In this document: piece by piece, positions 41,517 to 52,734 of the stretch | How the letters are laid out: each line of letters starts with the position of its first letter | Numbering within the stretch: position 1 is the first letter of the stretch | Origin: Hysterangium stoloniferum | Taxonomy: Eukaryota; Basidiomycota; Agaricomycetes; Hysterangiales; Hysterangiaceae | Assembly: GCA_015178975.1 (NCBI GenBank) | Contig: WHVD01000021.1 | Location: 1-64,000 of the forward strand | Direction: 5' to 3' | DNA: 64,000 nucleotides | Made by a program: the position numbers and the translations under genes | Notes under the pieces: model-generated | Database searches by the model: none | Seen by the model: only the letters and a program-made list of their open reading frames with translations | What the model was told of the DNA's origin: nothing

Positions 41517-43844
41517 ATGTCCACCGCACCAGGAAGCAAAGTTGCTCCCGTCGAAGGCGACCTTGGTTCATCTGATGAGAAGCGTCCCCATTCCACTGGC
41601 ACTGCGCCCGAGGATGAGGTTGATTTAGAGGTGTATGACGAGGGCGTGGAGTTTCCCACCGAGGAGGAAATTGCGACGCTGCGAAGGGTGGCTGATAAGA
41701 TGCCCATTGGCGCGTTTGCGATCGTGATCGTTGAGCTGTGCGAGCGATTTGCGTACTATGGTGCGTTTTGTCCGTCTCTGGTTCGTTCGCGGTGCATGTT
41801 CATTCGTATCTAGGGTTGTCCGGGCCATTCCAGAACTACCTGCAGAACCCGCTGCCGCCGGGGTCTACATCGGGGGCTCCTCTCGATGGTGACAACGGCA
41901 CGGCGGGTGCGCTCAACATGGGCCAGACCGCCGCGACGGGCCTGCAGAACATGTTTTCCTTCCTGGCGTACATCACGCCCATCGTCTGCGGCATCATCGC
42001 GGACGTCAAGTGGGGCCGGTACAAGACCATCTGCGTCTTCTGCGTCGTCTACTTCGTCGGGCTGCTCATCATCACGCTGACGTCCATCCCGTCCGCGCTG
42101 AGCCGCGGCGCGGGCCTCGCGGGCTGGATCGTCGGCGCGATCGTCGTCGCCTTCGGCACGGGCGGGATCAAGTCGAACGTCTCCCCGCTCGTCGCAGACC
42201 AGGTCCGCCGGACGCGCATGTTCATCAAGGTCCTCCCGTCCGGGGAGCGCGTCATCGTCGACCCGAACGTCACCATCACGCGCATATACAACCTGTTCTA
42301 CTGGTGCATCAACGTCGGCTCGCTCTCCGCCATCGCGACGACTGAGCTCGAGCACAGGGTCGGCTTTTGGGCGGCGTTTATACTCCCGACGCTTGTGTTC
42401 TTGGGCACGCCGATTGTGCTCGTTGGGGCGAGGAAGACGTACCACAAGGTGCCTCCCCGCGGGTCGGTCGTTATTGAGAGTTTCCGCGTTACGGGGATTG
42501 CATTGAGGGGATTCTGGACGAATCCTATCAAGTATCTTAGGGAATCTAATGTCACTGGTGTTTGGAACCGTGCCAAGCCGTCGTATATACTTGCTCAGGG
42601 TAGCGAGAAGGCACCGAAGAACGTTACTTGGGGTGATTTTCTTCTTTTTTTACTATTATTGCTGTGATCACGCTGTATCTAACAAGGGATTCTGTAGATG
42701 ATGATTTCGTCGAGGAAGTTAAACGTACCGCAAAGGCTTGCCAGATCTTCCTCTTTTTCCCGGTATGTCTGTGCGGTCCCACTATATTAATTAATTCTAA
42801 CGACACCATCATGATCATTAGCTATACTGGATTTCATACAACCAGATCACCTCTAACTTGGTGTCGATGGCGGCTGACATGTCCTTGCACGGTGTTCCGA
42901 ACGATCTATTCCAAAATTTCGACCCGATCGCGTTGATTATTCTCATCCCGGCAAGTCATATTTTTTGTTCATTTTGAATATTGCACCGCCCCGTTGCAGG
43001 GGTATTGACGATGTTGTATCAAGATCATGGATATCTTCGTGTACCCCGGCCTACGCCGCATTGGTATCATCGCGCGCCCTGTTGCTCGTATCTGGCTTGG
43101 GTTCATGTTTGGTGCGGTGGCGATGGTTTATTCCGCTGTCCTGCAGGTGTGTACATGGGCGGTACTGAGGTGCACTTGTCACGAACTCATTGTTTCACCG
43201 GCGGTATGATAGCACTATATTTACAAGACCAACCCCTGCGGAGACTTTGCCAGTGGGTGCGCGGACGCCGATGGTAATCCCACGCCGTCAACTATCAACG
43301 TGTGGGTTCAGATCCCGGCGTATATTTTGATCGCCATTAGTGAGGTTTTTGCATCGATTACTGGGCAAGCTCGCTTTGGTTTGTCTGTTTTTATTGTCTG
43401 GACTCATTCGTGATCTCGTAGCTTGGAGTATGCCTACAACAAAGCCCCCAAGCGGATGAAGTCTCTTGTGATGGCATGTTTCTTGTTCATGGTTGCGATT
43501 GGTAACGTAAGTGGTGATGTTTCGGTATAGCCCTAGGGGCTGGTGTTCACAGTATCTTTAACCAGGCACTTAATGCTGCGCTGGCGTCGGTTGCCATCGA
43601 CCCCAAGTTGGTTGGCAACTACGCCGGTATTGGGATTGCGACGTTTATCGCTGGCATGGTGTTCTACCTCTTGTTCTACAAGCGTGACCGCATTGGTACG
43701 GATTCGGTTTTGGTGGGAGTTTTTTTGAGATTTAATTTGTTTACAGAGGAAGCGGAAAATGAAATTGGAAAAGGCAAGCGCTACGACAGCGCCGAAACGC
43801 TTACGCAGGAGGATGCCGAGAAGGTGGTTGCTGTTCAAGCCTGA
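41517..43844 (+). CDS. PTR2-type proton-coupled di/tripeptide transporter
   Basis: Nine exons: 41517-41760, 41814-42632, 42698-42762, 42822-42950, 43024-43146, 43213-43364, 43422-43506, 43566-43695 and 43747-43844, giving 614 residues, a normal length for fungal POT/PTR transporters. The family signature ELCERFAYYG ends exon 1. GTGGIKSNVSPLVADQ (about 42160-42210) and the FYWCINVGSLS block follow in exon 2. About twelve hydrophobic segments are visible. It would sit in the plasma membrane and import small peptides with protons. Introns 4 (42951-43023) and 6 (43365-43421) use GC donors (GCAAGT, GCAAGC); the protein aligns with family expectation only if these are spliced. The other introns are GT-AG. 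The acidic N-terminus and the Lys/Glu-rich C-terminus are cytosolic. The gene is GC-rich and appears intact. Confidence 0.93.
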
Positions 43845-43915
43845 GTTGTATCACGAGTTTTTAGTATGAGTGACGATTATTGTCTTATGTCTATCTCAGT
43901 TTGATTTATTTGTTA

Positions 43916-43923
43916 TCACGTGA
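43916..43923. promoter_or_regulatory. TCACGTGA box upstream of the RING gene
   Basis: This perfect palindrome TCACGTGA lies 130 bp upstream of the ATG at 44053 and about 70 bp after the PTR2 stop. CACGTG boxes bind bHLH factors such as Cbf1-type proteins in fungi. Its use here is inferred from position only. Confidence 0.45.
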
Positions 43924-43959
43924 CGTAATTATCGAATGTTCTCGTTAATGCTAGTAGTC

Positions 43960-44000
43960 CTTAGTAAAGAGACAAGTCACGGTGGCTTGTCCTTACTAAG
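43960..44000. promoter_or_regulatory. 41-bp near-perfect hairpin in the RING gene 5' region
   Basis: Arms CTTAGTAA / TTACTAAG and GACAAGTCAC / GTGGCTTGTC pair with only one mismatch and a tiny loop. It ends 52 bp before the ATG, so it could fold in the 5' UTR or be a twin regulator site. AACAAGTCAC recurs at about 44009. Confidence 0.5.
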
Positions 44001-44052
44001 CGCCAGTAACAAGTCACAGTGCCTTTCCCTCACCTTGACCTAAACCTTGACC

Positions 44053-47000
44053 ATGGAGCACGATGACAACCGCGATAACAGTCCCATCGACAACGTTGGC
44101 AATAACAGTGGTAACGATAACCACAACAACGTCAACAACGTCAACGATGGCAACAACACTCATCATCCTGTTTTCCAAACTGAAGCGTTTTTCCTCAACA
44201 ATCCTGGACTCCTCACTACAATGCAGAATCTAGTTAATCAAGTCATGGCCCGTGAATCCCCACCTCAAGACCAAGATGTGGAAATGTCAGATGTTGAACA
44301 CGCTGACTCCGATAATACCGCTGGCACCGACTCAAATATCAATCCCGCCCCCGTCCCCACCCCTGCCCCTACCGACAATCCGAATCCCCCAACTACTACC
44401 GCCCCGCCCCGCCCAATCCGCCCCCTCCCCCGCCCGCACACTCACTTTCACGCGCACACTCCCCTCGGAATAATCGACGTCTTCACGATGACCGTCACGG
44501 GGCAACCGCCGCCCCCACCCCACGACACCGCCACATTCACATTCAACATCGGGCCAGACGTCCTCGCGGGCTTCGAGGCCTTCTTCCTCAACGCCATGCA
44601 GAAGGACCGCGAGCCCGATACTGCCCGTGCGGGCGTCCTTTTGCGCGGCATGGAGATCGTGCCACCCGGTCTTGTGAAGCGGCTGGAGAGGGCGGGCGGT
44701 GTTCCTGGTGGACAAGGGAACGAGAATGCGTCTGGGTGTGCGGTTTGTTGGGGGCCGTTGGTTGAGGAGGTTGAGCCTGGGGAGTGGGATACTGCGAACA
44801 GGAAGGATCATAAGGGCAAGGGCAAAGAGAAGGAGAAGGACGAGGAAGATGAGGGTGAGGGTGATGCAGAAAACGACTCCGAGGACGAATTCAGAGGCAG
44901 GATCGTCGCTCTTCCGTGTGCACACGTCTATCACGCTGAGTGTCTCCTACCTTGGTTCTCGCGCAACACTACCTGTCCCACGTGTCGATTCGACGTTGAT
45001 CCCGAATCGCTCACTTGGAATCCGCAGCCGCCACCAGGACCGCCGCCGGAGACAGACGGGCAGGGAGGGCAAGATGTGCCGTTTTCTTTCCCGTTTCCGT
45101 TCCAATTTGCTGATGGCCAGTTGGTTACTGCTGAAGGGAATGTATTACGGTTGGTTACTCCCGATGCCAACGCCAATACAAATGCCAATGCCAATGCCAA
45201 TCCAGCCAATGCCACCCCTTCCGCCGCTCCAAATCCAAATGCAGCTCCAGATCCAGATCCAAATTCTACCGCAGGCCCGAGCTTAAACCCTACATCCGCT
45301 TCCAACAACCCACCCCCGACAGTCGATGACTCCCGTCGCCCGAACGCCACAGAGCCTGCGCCCTTCAATGCCTTTATCAGTCTTATTATGAGGTCTATGG
45401 CTGCTCCTAACGTCCGACTTGAGCATCTAATGCAAAGTGAACAGCAGCTGCAACAGCAACCACAATCACAAGGGGATCAACAGCATGCACAGGTACAACC
45501 GCAACCGCAGTCCCAGCCTTATTCACAGAGTGATACTGCTACTGACGAACGAATGCAACCACAACAAAATCACCAGCCGCAGCCGCAGCCTCGGCCACAG
45601 ATATTCACGCCTGGTGCGCCGCCGCCACCGCCTCCCATGCAGCATAATTTGCAAATGTTCAGGATGCCGCAGTTTCCGTTGTTCGTTGTGCCGCGGGAGC
45701 AGAGACAGGGGCAGGGGCAGGGGCAGGGGCAGGGAGATGTCCCTTTGCTTCCTGTGTCATTTCCTGGGGCTGGGTCTGCATCCCCATCTACATCGGCGTC
45801 CACGGGAGCGGCAACGGCAACAGGGGCGACTACGGCCACGGAGCCGCACGTCGCGATCCCATTCCCGTCTTCGTCTTCGGCTCCTGAGATGGATCCTCCT
45901 GAGCCTTTGATTGTAGGTGATCATCCGCGCGCGCAGTGGCGACGTGGCTCTCAGTCTGGTGCTCAACCTCAACCACTTCCCCAACACCAAAGGCCCCTGC
46001 AATCCCCTCGACATCCACATATGCAACCTGCATTCTTTCAGCATGCGTACGCGATCGCTCCGCTGCAATCGCAATCGCAATCGCAATCGCAGCCGCAGCC
46101 GGGACCTCAGTCACAACATGACGCTCAACCGCAACTACAACCGCAACTGCAGCCACAATCCCAATCCCAATCGCAACAGCAACCGCAACCGCAACCGCAA
46201 CCGCAATCCCAACAAGCCCACACCTTCCAAGCACCACCACCTCCATTCTTTCAACATGCAAATGCTCACCCGACGTTCCCTCAACCTCACCACGGCTTCG
46301 TGGTGCCTCCTCTCCCTGAACATATCCAACGTCTTTATTCCGATATTATTTCGCACCCACGATATCCTCATTACCCACACCCGCAACAGCACCTCCATAA
46401 TCCACAACACCACCCGCTTCCCCACCCGCATCCGCTTCCACACCCGCATCCCTCCCATCCCCGAAGCCGTACTAATTCCCGCCCTGGACCGCCACCTGCT
46501 CTACATTCGCAATCGCAATCGCAATCGCAATCGCAATCTCAATCTCAACCCCAACCACAGCCCCATCCCAATGCTCAACCCAATTTCCATCCTCATCCCC
46601 TATTCAATTTCCATCCCCATTCCCAACCACGCGAACGCGAGCGACGTAAACCCTGGACGCCCCCCGAGCCGGTCGGAAGAACTCTCCGACAGCGCGTGGA
46701 GGCGAAGGAGCGCGAGCTGGGGTTGAGGTGTGACGATGTCGTGTGTGATATTGCGCCGGGGGATGATGATGATGATGATGATGACAGTGGTGGTAACTGG
46801 GGTGGAAGTGGCAGTGAGGATGGGAGAGTGAAGATGATCAAAATCCACGCGGCGTATGATGCGTCGGGACGGGCATGTGAGCATATGTTCCATGCGGGTT
46901 GTTTTGTGACGAGTGCGAGGGTTGCGGGGGAAGGGGAGGAGAGTGACGGTGATAGTGATGGCGATGAGGGTGAGGCGCGAGGAACGACTACAGAGGCGGG

Positions 47001-47115
47001 AACGGACGCGGAGGAAGAGATGATACCGGTTTCGTGTCCTGTTTGTAGGGCGGAGGGGTCGTTGACGAGAGGCGAGTGGGAGGAGGGTGTGAGGATGGCT
47101 ATGGCGGTAGTTTGA
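44053..47115 (+). CDS. large protein with two RING-like zinc fingers and a Gln/Pro-rich centre
   Basis: Single exon of 1020 codons from the ATG at 44053; the frame has no stop and the ATG sits in CCATGG context. The N-terminus is Asn/Asp-rich. A RING-H2 finger starts CAVC (about residue 229), is interrupted by a ~50-residue acidic/Lys linker, and continues CAHVYHAEC (about 289), then CPTC. The middle (about 400-870) is low complexity: Gln, Pro, Ser, His, with CAATCG/CAACCG repeats. A second RING-like pattern follows in the C-terminus: CDDVVC (about 894), CEHMFHAGC (942) and CPVC (996), again with an acidic insertion. RING-H2 proteins act as E3 ubiquitin ligases; the substrate is unknown. The second finger is unusual in spacing. 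The two acidic inserts inside both fingers are parallel. Confidence 0.8.
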   Translation: MEHDDNRDNSPIDNVGNNSGNDNHNNVNNVNDGNNTHHPVFQTEAFFLNNPGLLTTMQNLVNQVMARESPPQDQDVEMSDVEHADSDNTAGTDSNINPAPVPTPAPTDNPNPPTTTAPPRPIRPLPRPHTHFHAHTPLGIIDVFTMTVTGQPPPPPHDTATFTFNIGPDVLAGFEAFFLNAMQKDREPDTARAGVLLRGMEIVPPGLVKRLERAGGVPGGQGNENASGCAVCWGPLVEEVEPGEWDTANRKDHKGKGKEKEKDEEDEGEGDAENDSEDEFRGRIVALPCAHVYHAECLLPWFSRNTTCPTCRFDVDPESLTWNPQPPPGPPPETDGQGGQDVPFSFPFPFQFADGQLVTAEGNVLRLVTPDANANTNANANANPANATPSAAPNPNAAPDPDPNSTAGPSLNPTSASNNPPPTVDDSRRPNATEPAPFNAFISLIMRSMAAPNVRLEHLMQSEQQLQQQPQSQGDQQHAQVQPQPQSQPYSQSDTATDERMQPQQNHQPQPQPRPQIFTPGAPPPPPPMQHNLQMFRMPQFPLFVVPREQRQGQGQGQGQGDVPLLPVSFPGAGSASPSTSASTGAATATGATTATEPHVAIPFPSSSSAPEMDPPEPLIVGDHPRAQWRRGSQSGAQPQPLPQHQRPLQSPRHPHMQPAFFQHAYAIAPLQSQSQSQSQPQPGPQSQHDAQPQLQPQLQPQSQSQSQQQPQPQPQPQSQQAHTFQAPPPPFFQHANAHPTFPQPHHGFVVPPLPEHIQRLYSDIISHPRYPHYPHPQQHLHNPQHHPLPHPHPLPHPHPSHPRSRTNSRPGPPPALHSQSQSQSQSQSQSQPQPQPHPNAQPNFHPHPLFNFHPHSQPRERERRKPWTPPEPVGRTLRQRVEAKERELGLRCDDVVCDIAPGDDDDDDDDSGGNWGGSGSEDGRVKMIKIHAAYDASGRACEHMFHAGCFVTSARVAGEGEESDGDSDGDEGEARGTTTEAGTDAEEEMIPVSCPVCRAEGSLTRGEWEEGVRMAMAVV

Positions 47116-47949
47116 GCTTGTGCGATCAACGCTGAGCTTGAGCATCCATCGGTGTGTGCGTGGATGTAGGCCAATGTGTGTATACCTTTCCATCCGCTCT
47201 TCCTTGCGCTTGATGCTAAATCATTGATTTTTCTCCTGTAGAATAATCGGCCAATGTTCACCTTGAACTCCAAACTTTGCAAATTCTATATTCCAAACGT
47301 CCAAATTCCAGTTTCATATCTTGAAGATTATAAACTCCCGATTCGTCCATCCCGGTTTTTTGAGCAAACTCCATTCCCACCCAGCACCCGTTATTTAATC
47401 AAGCATGCATGGCTCTTCGTCACCCATCGTTACGTTTGATATCATACGCCACTCGTTTCACGTTTATCGCCTATCTTATTTATTCGCAATCCGCCTTGCG
47501 TCACCCAATTCACCCTGCTCGTTTCGTTTTGTGCGTGCTCCTTTCTCTTTCGTCGTGTTATTACGTCTCATTTAGTCTCACAGCTCATTGATCCTCTCGT
47601 CCCCTCCGACTGGTTTTCGACTCAAAAAAAAAAAAGAAGTCTTTTAGATTCGAAATGTGCAATCATGTTGTTGCTTTTTTTTTTTTTTTTTCATGTCGTT
47701 GAAAATGATAACAAATATCGAACTGCATGCCTTGGTTATCGTGCTTTACAATGTGAGCTTGGGACTGATACACGAGATCTCGGGGCATGAAGGCGTTAAC
47801 GTAACTTGAAGGCGATTCGACGTTGTGTAGAGGCTTAGATAGATATTATAAAATGACATTATTTAATGAAGCCGCCGTTCCCAGGCACTATGAAGTTGGG
47901 ATACAGGATGTATCAAGATCACAAAAATATTTGGGCTCAAATGAAAGAT
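47116..47949. other. intergenic, no gene recognised
   Basis: This is the 3' flank of the RING gene. It contains an A tract at 47624-47635 and a T tract at 47676-47691. The short frames have no motifs. Confidence 0.5.
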
Positions 47950-49010
47950 AAAAGTTTGCAACCACCATCGAAATGGAGCATCGAATGACAAAAAGATGCA
48001 TGCTCACTCACCAGCTGTAGGGCAAGAGTTGCAAACATCAGGCACATTCTCAGTACAGGTTGAGGCAGAAACGCCTTAGCGGCCGAGGCAGCACGAGTGT
48101 TGGAGTTCACTTGGTGGAAGGACATGTAAGCCAGGTGGTTATCAAAAGGAACCATAAACAACACGGGGCCACCACAATCTTAACAAAGTTGAAAAACGCG
48201 CGCAAACGAGAAATGGGTGAAACAAAAAAGGACGAGTCAGAGATCTTGGTGAAAATTCTTACTCTCATCAGGAACCGTGGGGAACCTTCTGAAGTAGCAA
48301 ATAGAATCGTGTCGCATCATTCGAGGTAATAGAAGGGAATGGAAACAAGTCAAGCAGAAGGATGAGGCTTACATGGAGGGGACATGGAGCGTTCAGAATG
48401 CGGCGGTAGACTTGACAATGACGGTGTATTGCGGGTACTACGTATGAACCATGCGGAGGTATAGAATGAGGACTATCAGAAGACACAGCTGAAGAGATGA
48501 ACGTCAACGGGGTATTCATCAAATACACATGAGATGGACGAGAAAAGTCTCAGAAAACAAAAAACTGGTCGTCAATCGCTGTCGATAGAACAGCGTTGGG
48601 CTCATTAAATCATTTTTTTAAACGAATCATTGGAAGCAAGAAAAATATCGAACAGAAGGGCAGAGAGCGAAAAACTCACCACCATACGCATACGCAACGT
48701 GAACTCCAACCATCATCCCTACCTCCATTATCCACGCGAACAGGACATCAACAACCCAAAAGAAAAAGACAAGGAAAATCATGTTCCAGTGCAAAGTCGA
48801 CATGCCGCGTCCTCAACAGTGTCGATCGCGACATTTCCTAGGCCTGGACAAAAACAACATCTTTCTCGAGGTCAATCAGTGACTCTGACGAGTCATTGGC
48901 ACTGACTCGACGGTGGAATATTTTTGTTCGTCGGTCAGCGTGGCAAGTCCTCTGAAGAAAGAGAATAACTAAAAATGGAGAGTTTATATAGGCTGGATGG
49001 GCGCTTCGGG
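47950..49010 (-). other. possible small minus-strand gene, unrecognised
   Basis: A TATA-like TATATAAA lies on the minus strand at 48983-48990. Downstream, one candidate first exon encodes a very hydrophobic stretch (MSTLHWNMIFLVFFFWVV, from about 48804). Further left are exon-like pieces, one ending in a good donor GTGAGT near 48014. I could not join them into one frame and recognise no family, so this may be a small membrane protein gene or chance. Confidence 0.2.
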
Positions 49011-49079
49011 CGGCGATCGAAAATAGTTTGGGTCGGAGTGTTATTTTTTGAAGTGCCGTTACCCAAATGTTATGCAAAC

Positions 49080-50617
49080 AACAGGCAAATTTTTTAATAC
49101 AACTGATACATTAGAACACTTTTCTTATAAAATGACAAGAAATATAAGATGAGGCAATTGATAGGCAAATACAAGATGGCAATCACGACTTGGCCAGCAG
49201 TGGAGGTGACTAACAATTGAAGACCTGGAATTCAAACAATAACGACAGTCATAAGCCAAAGTGAATAGATATATTTACCTAGTCACCTCCTCGTCTACCG
49301 CCATCAATAATCTCCATTTCCATGTCCATTTCCATCTCATCGTGGCTATTTTTGAGCACCGGATGCTGATGCATATATTGTGCTTGCGTGTCTGTTGTCA
49401 GGCGGTAGGGCTGCAATCCGGGTCTTTCCATGAACAAATGCATGAAGTGCCATCAACACGCGGACCGAGGCTCAACAACGAATCATATGTCATTAAATGG
49501 GAGGAGCGTTAATTGCAGAAATATTTTAACGGCCGTAAATCAACTTGGTGGTGTGACTTTCAAGATTTAGTCTGGCATTAATTCAAGAAGCAGCAGTAAT
49601 TGTAACTGCTACTTTGTTTAATCCTCTTCATTCTGAGTTGGAATTGAAACAAGGAACTTCGTTCAGCGAGATTAAGAACAATAAAGGCTAATCCTCATAT
49701 CGCCCTTCCTGTAGCTTTACACCTTCATCATCCCTTTTGAGCTCAGCATCGTGGGCCTGGCACGTTTTCCATCGAGCGCCACGCTGAGAAGTCGAAGTTT
49801 GGCTTGGCGTTTTATGTTGGTCAGCCAGTTCATATGCCTGCGCGTGCTAGCTAAAAGGTTGTTGTGTCAATATCACTCAGTTGGCAACAGACAGGAAAAG
49901 TTCACCCTGTTAAACATTAAATCCATCTTGCGAGTATTATGGGCATCCCAGGATTAATAACCCACTGAGGGTGGTATACTTTCAGTAGGGCCTGGAATTA
50001 CCAGAGCTTTTGAGAGGAGGAGGGGTGTTCGGAGTGACACATGGTGCATGAACACTATTGGCAATTCGAACAAGATGCCATTAAAGGAAGCTTTGATTCC
50101 AAACAGAATTAGTCTAGGGTCAACACAGGAAGCAGCGATTGTAAGTTCTAATTTCTGGTTTAATTTTCTCCATACTGAGTTGAACTTGAAATCTATTGTT
50201 GCCTAATTTGTATGCTGAGCTTATACCGCGAAAAATCAAACCTGCATCTAAGCAAAGGTGTTTCAGTATGAACCTTTTGCCCCCCGGGCCAGATTTGATA
50301 TGAACATTTATACTTCCAGGAAAATTGTCCCCAAGAGTCACATCAGGTATTACAATCATGGCATTGAATATAAGTACCGAGATGATAATAGCAATTGGTA
50401 ACTTTGGCACTGGCCCTGGATGATGGCTCTTGGTGACAAGTGGTGACCCTAGGGTACCATCTCAACTGGGAGATGCATCCTTATAATTTGGAATCTGCAA
50501 GCCTGGGGAATCACAGTACGAGGACTCTCAACTGTTGGAGTGTAGCTACTTAGAGTGGAGCAGTGTAGAACTAAAATATAATATAATAAAAACCCGGCCT
50601 CTCGAAATAGACATCTC
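49080..50617. other. spacer with an imperfect segment duplication
   Basis: Two stretches of about 90 bp (about 49565-49655 and 50112-50200) are similar, for example GAAGCAGCAGTAATTGTAA versus GAAGCAGCGATTGTAAG, each followed by a TCTGAGTTG/ACTGAGTTG motif. A 96-codon minus-strand frame (50120-50410) starts with a hydrophobic segment but is not recognised. Confidence 0.4.
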
Positions 50618-52181
50618 ATGACAGTTCTTAGCCAATTCTATTTCTACTGGACAATCGCTGGTTTTGGTACACAATTATTTCTTTCCATTCCCCACATATA
50701 TATTGATATTCTGTCCAGTAATTGCATTTTATGACACAATCCTGACATTTCCTCAGGAAGTCCAGTATATTTGGACAGGAAGATTGCGGAGCGTGGCCTT
50801 TCTATATGCGGCGGCTCGGATATGTATGCTTTTATATCAAACTCTCTACACCATCTGGGCCATCGCAGGATTGTGGGAAAGGGTATGTCAGCCTTGAGTA
50901 CATATTCCCCTACATATTTACAGATTTCCCTTCAGTACCAAATCCCTCTTGACTGCTGAGACAAGTGATTGACATGATTGGTTTCTCTTAGTGGCTGTTC
51001 CGTATATTTGAAGCTTATGTTGTCTACATCATTCATCTTGAGTTTTGCATTTGGAGGTACAAAACCAATTATAGAGAGGAGAGGAGATGCTCACGAATCT
51101 GAATAGGAATTTTACTGGCTCGTGTCTATGCCATCATTCCTTCATGGCGGTATTTGCTCTCATGCTTGGTGATTTTGTTCTTCTCTCGCTGTCTCTCGAA
51201 CGCAGTATGAGCCTGAATGTTTTCAAATGCTGGAGCTAATGTTCCCTCAGATCACTTCATTTCTCCAAATTTGTGACTCCTCATTCCCAACACATATGTA
51301 TGTGTCGCTTTACTAGCATTCCCTCTTTGACCTTCTAACACATGAAAAAAAAAAGAGGTACTCTTCTCAGAACCACTCACACACTTGCAGCACCTAACCG
51401 CGGCGCAAAACAGTGACCAATATTACCAATGGAATAACATTATTGTATGATGCAGCCATATTCGGAGTGACTGCGTATCATACATGGACTCTCGCAAGAT
51501 CGATATGGTTACACACTGAGATGACCAGTGGGAAATCGCTTTCGTCGCTAGTCCTGAAGCAAGGTGAAAATGTCACTTCTGTGTTGAAATACTCTCTCAT
51601 CTTCAGATGTTGGATGTACTAGGTATACATCGTTTATGTTCTAAATTTCGTCCACCAGCAACTGCCTTAGGACTGACTAATGTACAGGATAATATTTTCA
51701 TGGTTACTTCAAATAATCATAACCGACAACGTGAGTTCCCTATACGAACCAATGCAATTCCTCGATACATACTCAGCCCTGTAATCAAAGCTGGTTCGAG
51801 TAAGACCGTCCATCATTGTTCATTCTTGATGAATCCTAAATTTCAAAGCCTGGTCTTGCGGATTTTACAACAGTTATTGAGAGACCGCGCGTATAATTTA
51901 TTACCCAGTCATATATCGCTGATTTACCTGTTTTGTCCAGTGTCTCAGTTATATTAGTTTTACGGTTCTTCCTCGATCTTCGTGAACAGAATGCCCACCC
52001 AAATGGCACATCTCAAACAAGCGACGCAGCACCTTGTTCTTCATTTAAGGCGGCTGCACTGAAATTCTCAAATGCAATAATTGAAGATCTTGGGGATTCC
52101 GTAGATGAGCAGTCTTTCAGCAGCCAAGCTACAAGTTCCCCGACTGTCTCCGGAGGAGTGTTCCGCAGCGAGCGACGCTGA
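50618..52181 (+). pseudogene. DUF6533-type membrane protein gene, probably decayed
   Basis: The ATG at 50618 starts MTVLSQFYFYWTIA. A 58-bp intron (50661-50718) leads to VIAFYDTILTFPQEVQYIW, the DUF6533 signature (helix, YD, L-T, E-(V/I)-x-x-IW). The next intron, 50883-50991, precedes WLFRIFEAYVVY. Further typical blocks follow: LLARVYAIIPSW (about 51110), GITLLYDAAIFGVTAYHTW (about 51425) and the C-terminal VILVLRFFLDLRE (about 51945). The joints between these blocks do not all keep frame, and a TAG falls in the VYIVYVLNF helix near 51616, so the copy is probably a pseudogene. The family has about seven membrane helices and an unknown role. The Ser-rich tail ends at 52181. Confidence 0.7.
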
Positions 52182-52734
52182 AAACAATGACTCATCCTTT
52201 GTGGTCAATCTTGAAGAGTTTCCGTGCGCGGCAGGGTGATTAGAAGACGCAGGAGCTCGAACAGGGACCAACACGGTTTGAGGAAATTTAATTTCCATGT
52301 TGAAGGTAGAGGATCAAAGTTTTTATCAGAATATCTGTTTGAAAATTTGTTCAAGCAACTATATGTATTGGATGATGGCTTTTGTATGTAGCTAATGCAT
52401 TTATATTTATAAAAACTCTGAGAAGCAATGAAACATGGCATCTCTCTTGATCAGATAGATAGACAAATTCTCTTATTATAGCAATGTAAGGAATTTTAAG
52501 GTCTATGATATTGTTGCACTATAAACTGAATATTTAATAAAGATGTCAACCACATAAATTGTAATGATACTATCTGAGCTTTTATGCACTGGTTGTGACC
52601 CATTCATCCTATGGATACGAACACTCCTAATATTGGGGATGTTGAAATGCATGTGTCTCGTTGAAATGCAGGCGAGTTTAACTGAATTGTGGCTCATCTA
52701 ACAGATGCTATATCATGTTGTGATCTAGCAAACT
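52182..52734. other. intergenic, nothing recognised
   Basis: AT-rich spacer between the DUF6533 relic and the kinase-like relic. I see no motif or repeat. Confidence 0.5.

Noticed and set aside
41810..42445. 211-codon Arg/Asp-rich frame antisense to the PTR2 gene
   Set aside because: Shadow of a GC-rich exon; low complexity and no motif.
44332..47282. Several 100-270 codon frames overlapping the RING gene in other frames
   Set aside because: Shadows of low-complexity, GC-biased coding sequence; the RING frame carries the recognisable zinc-finger motifs.
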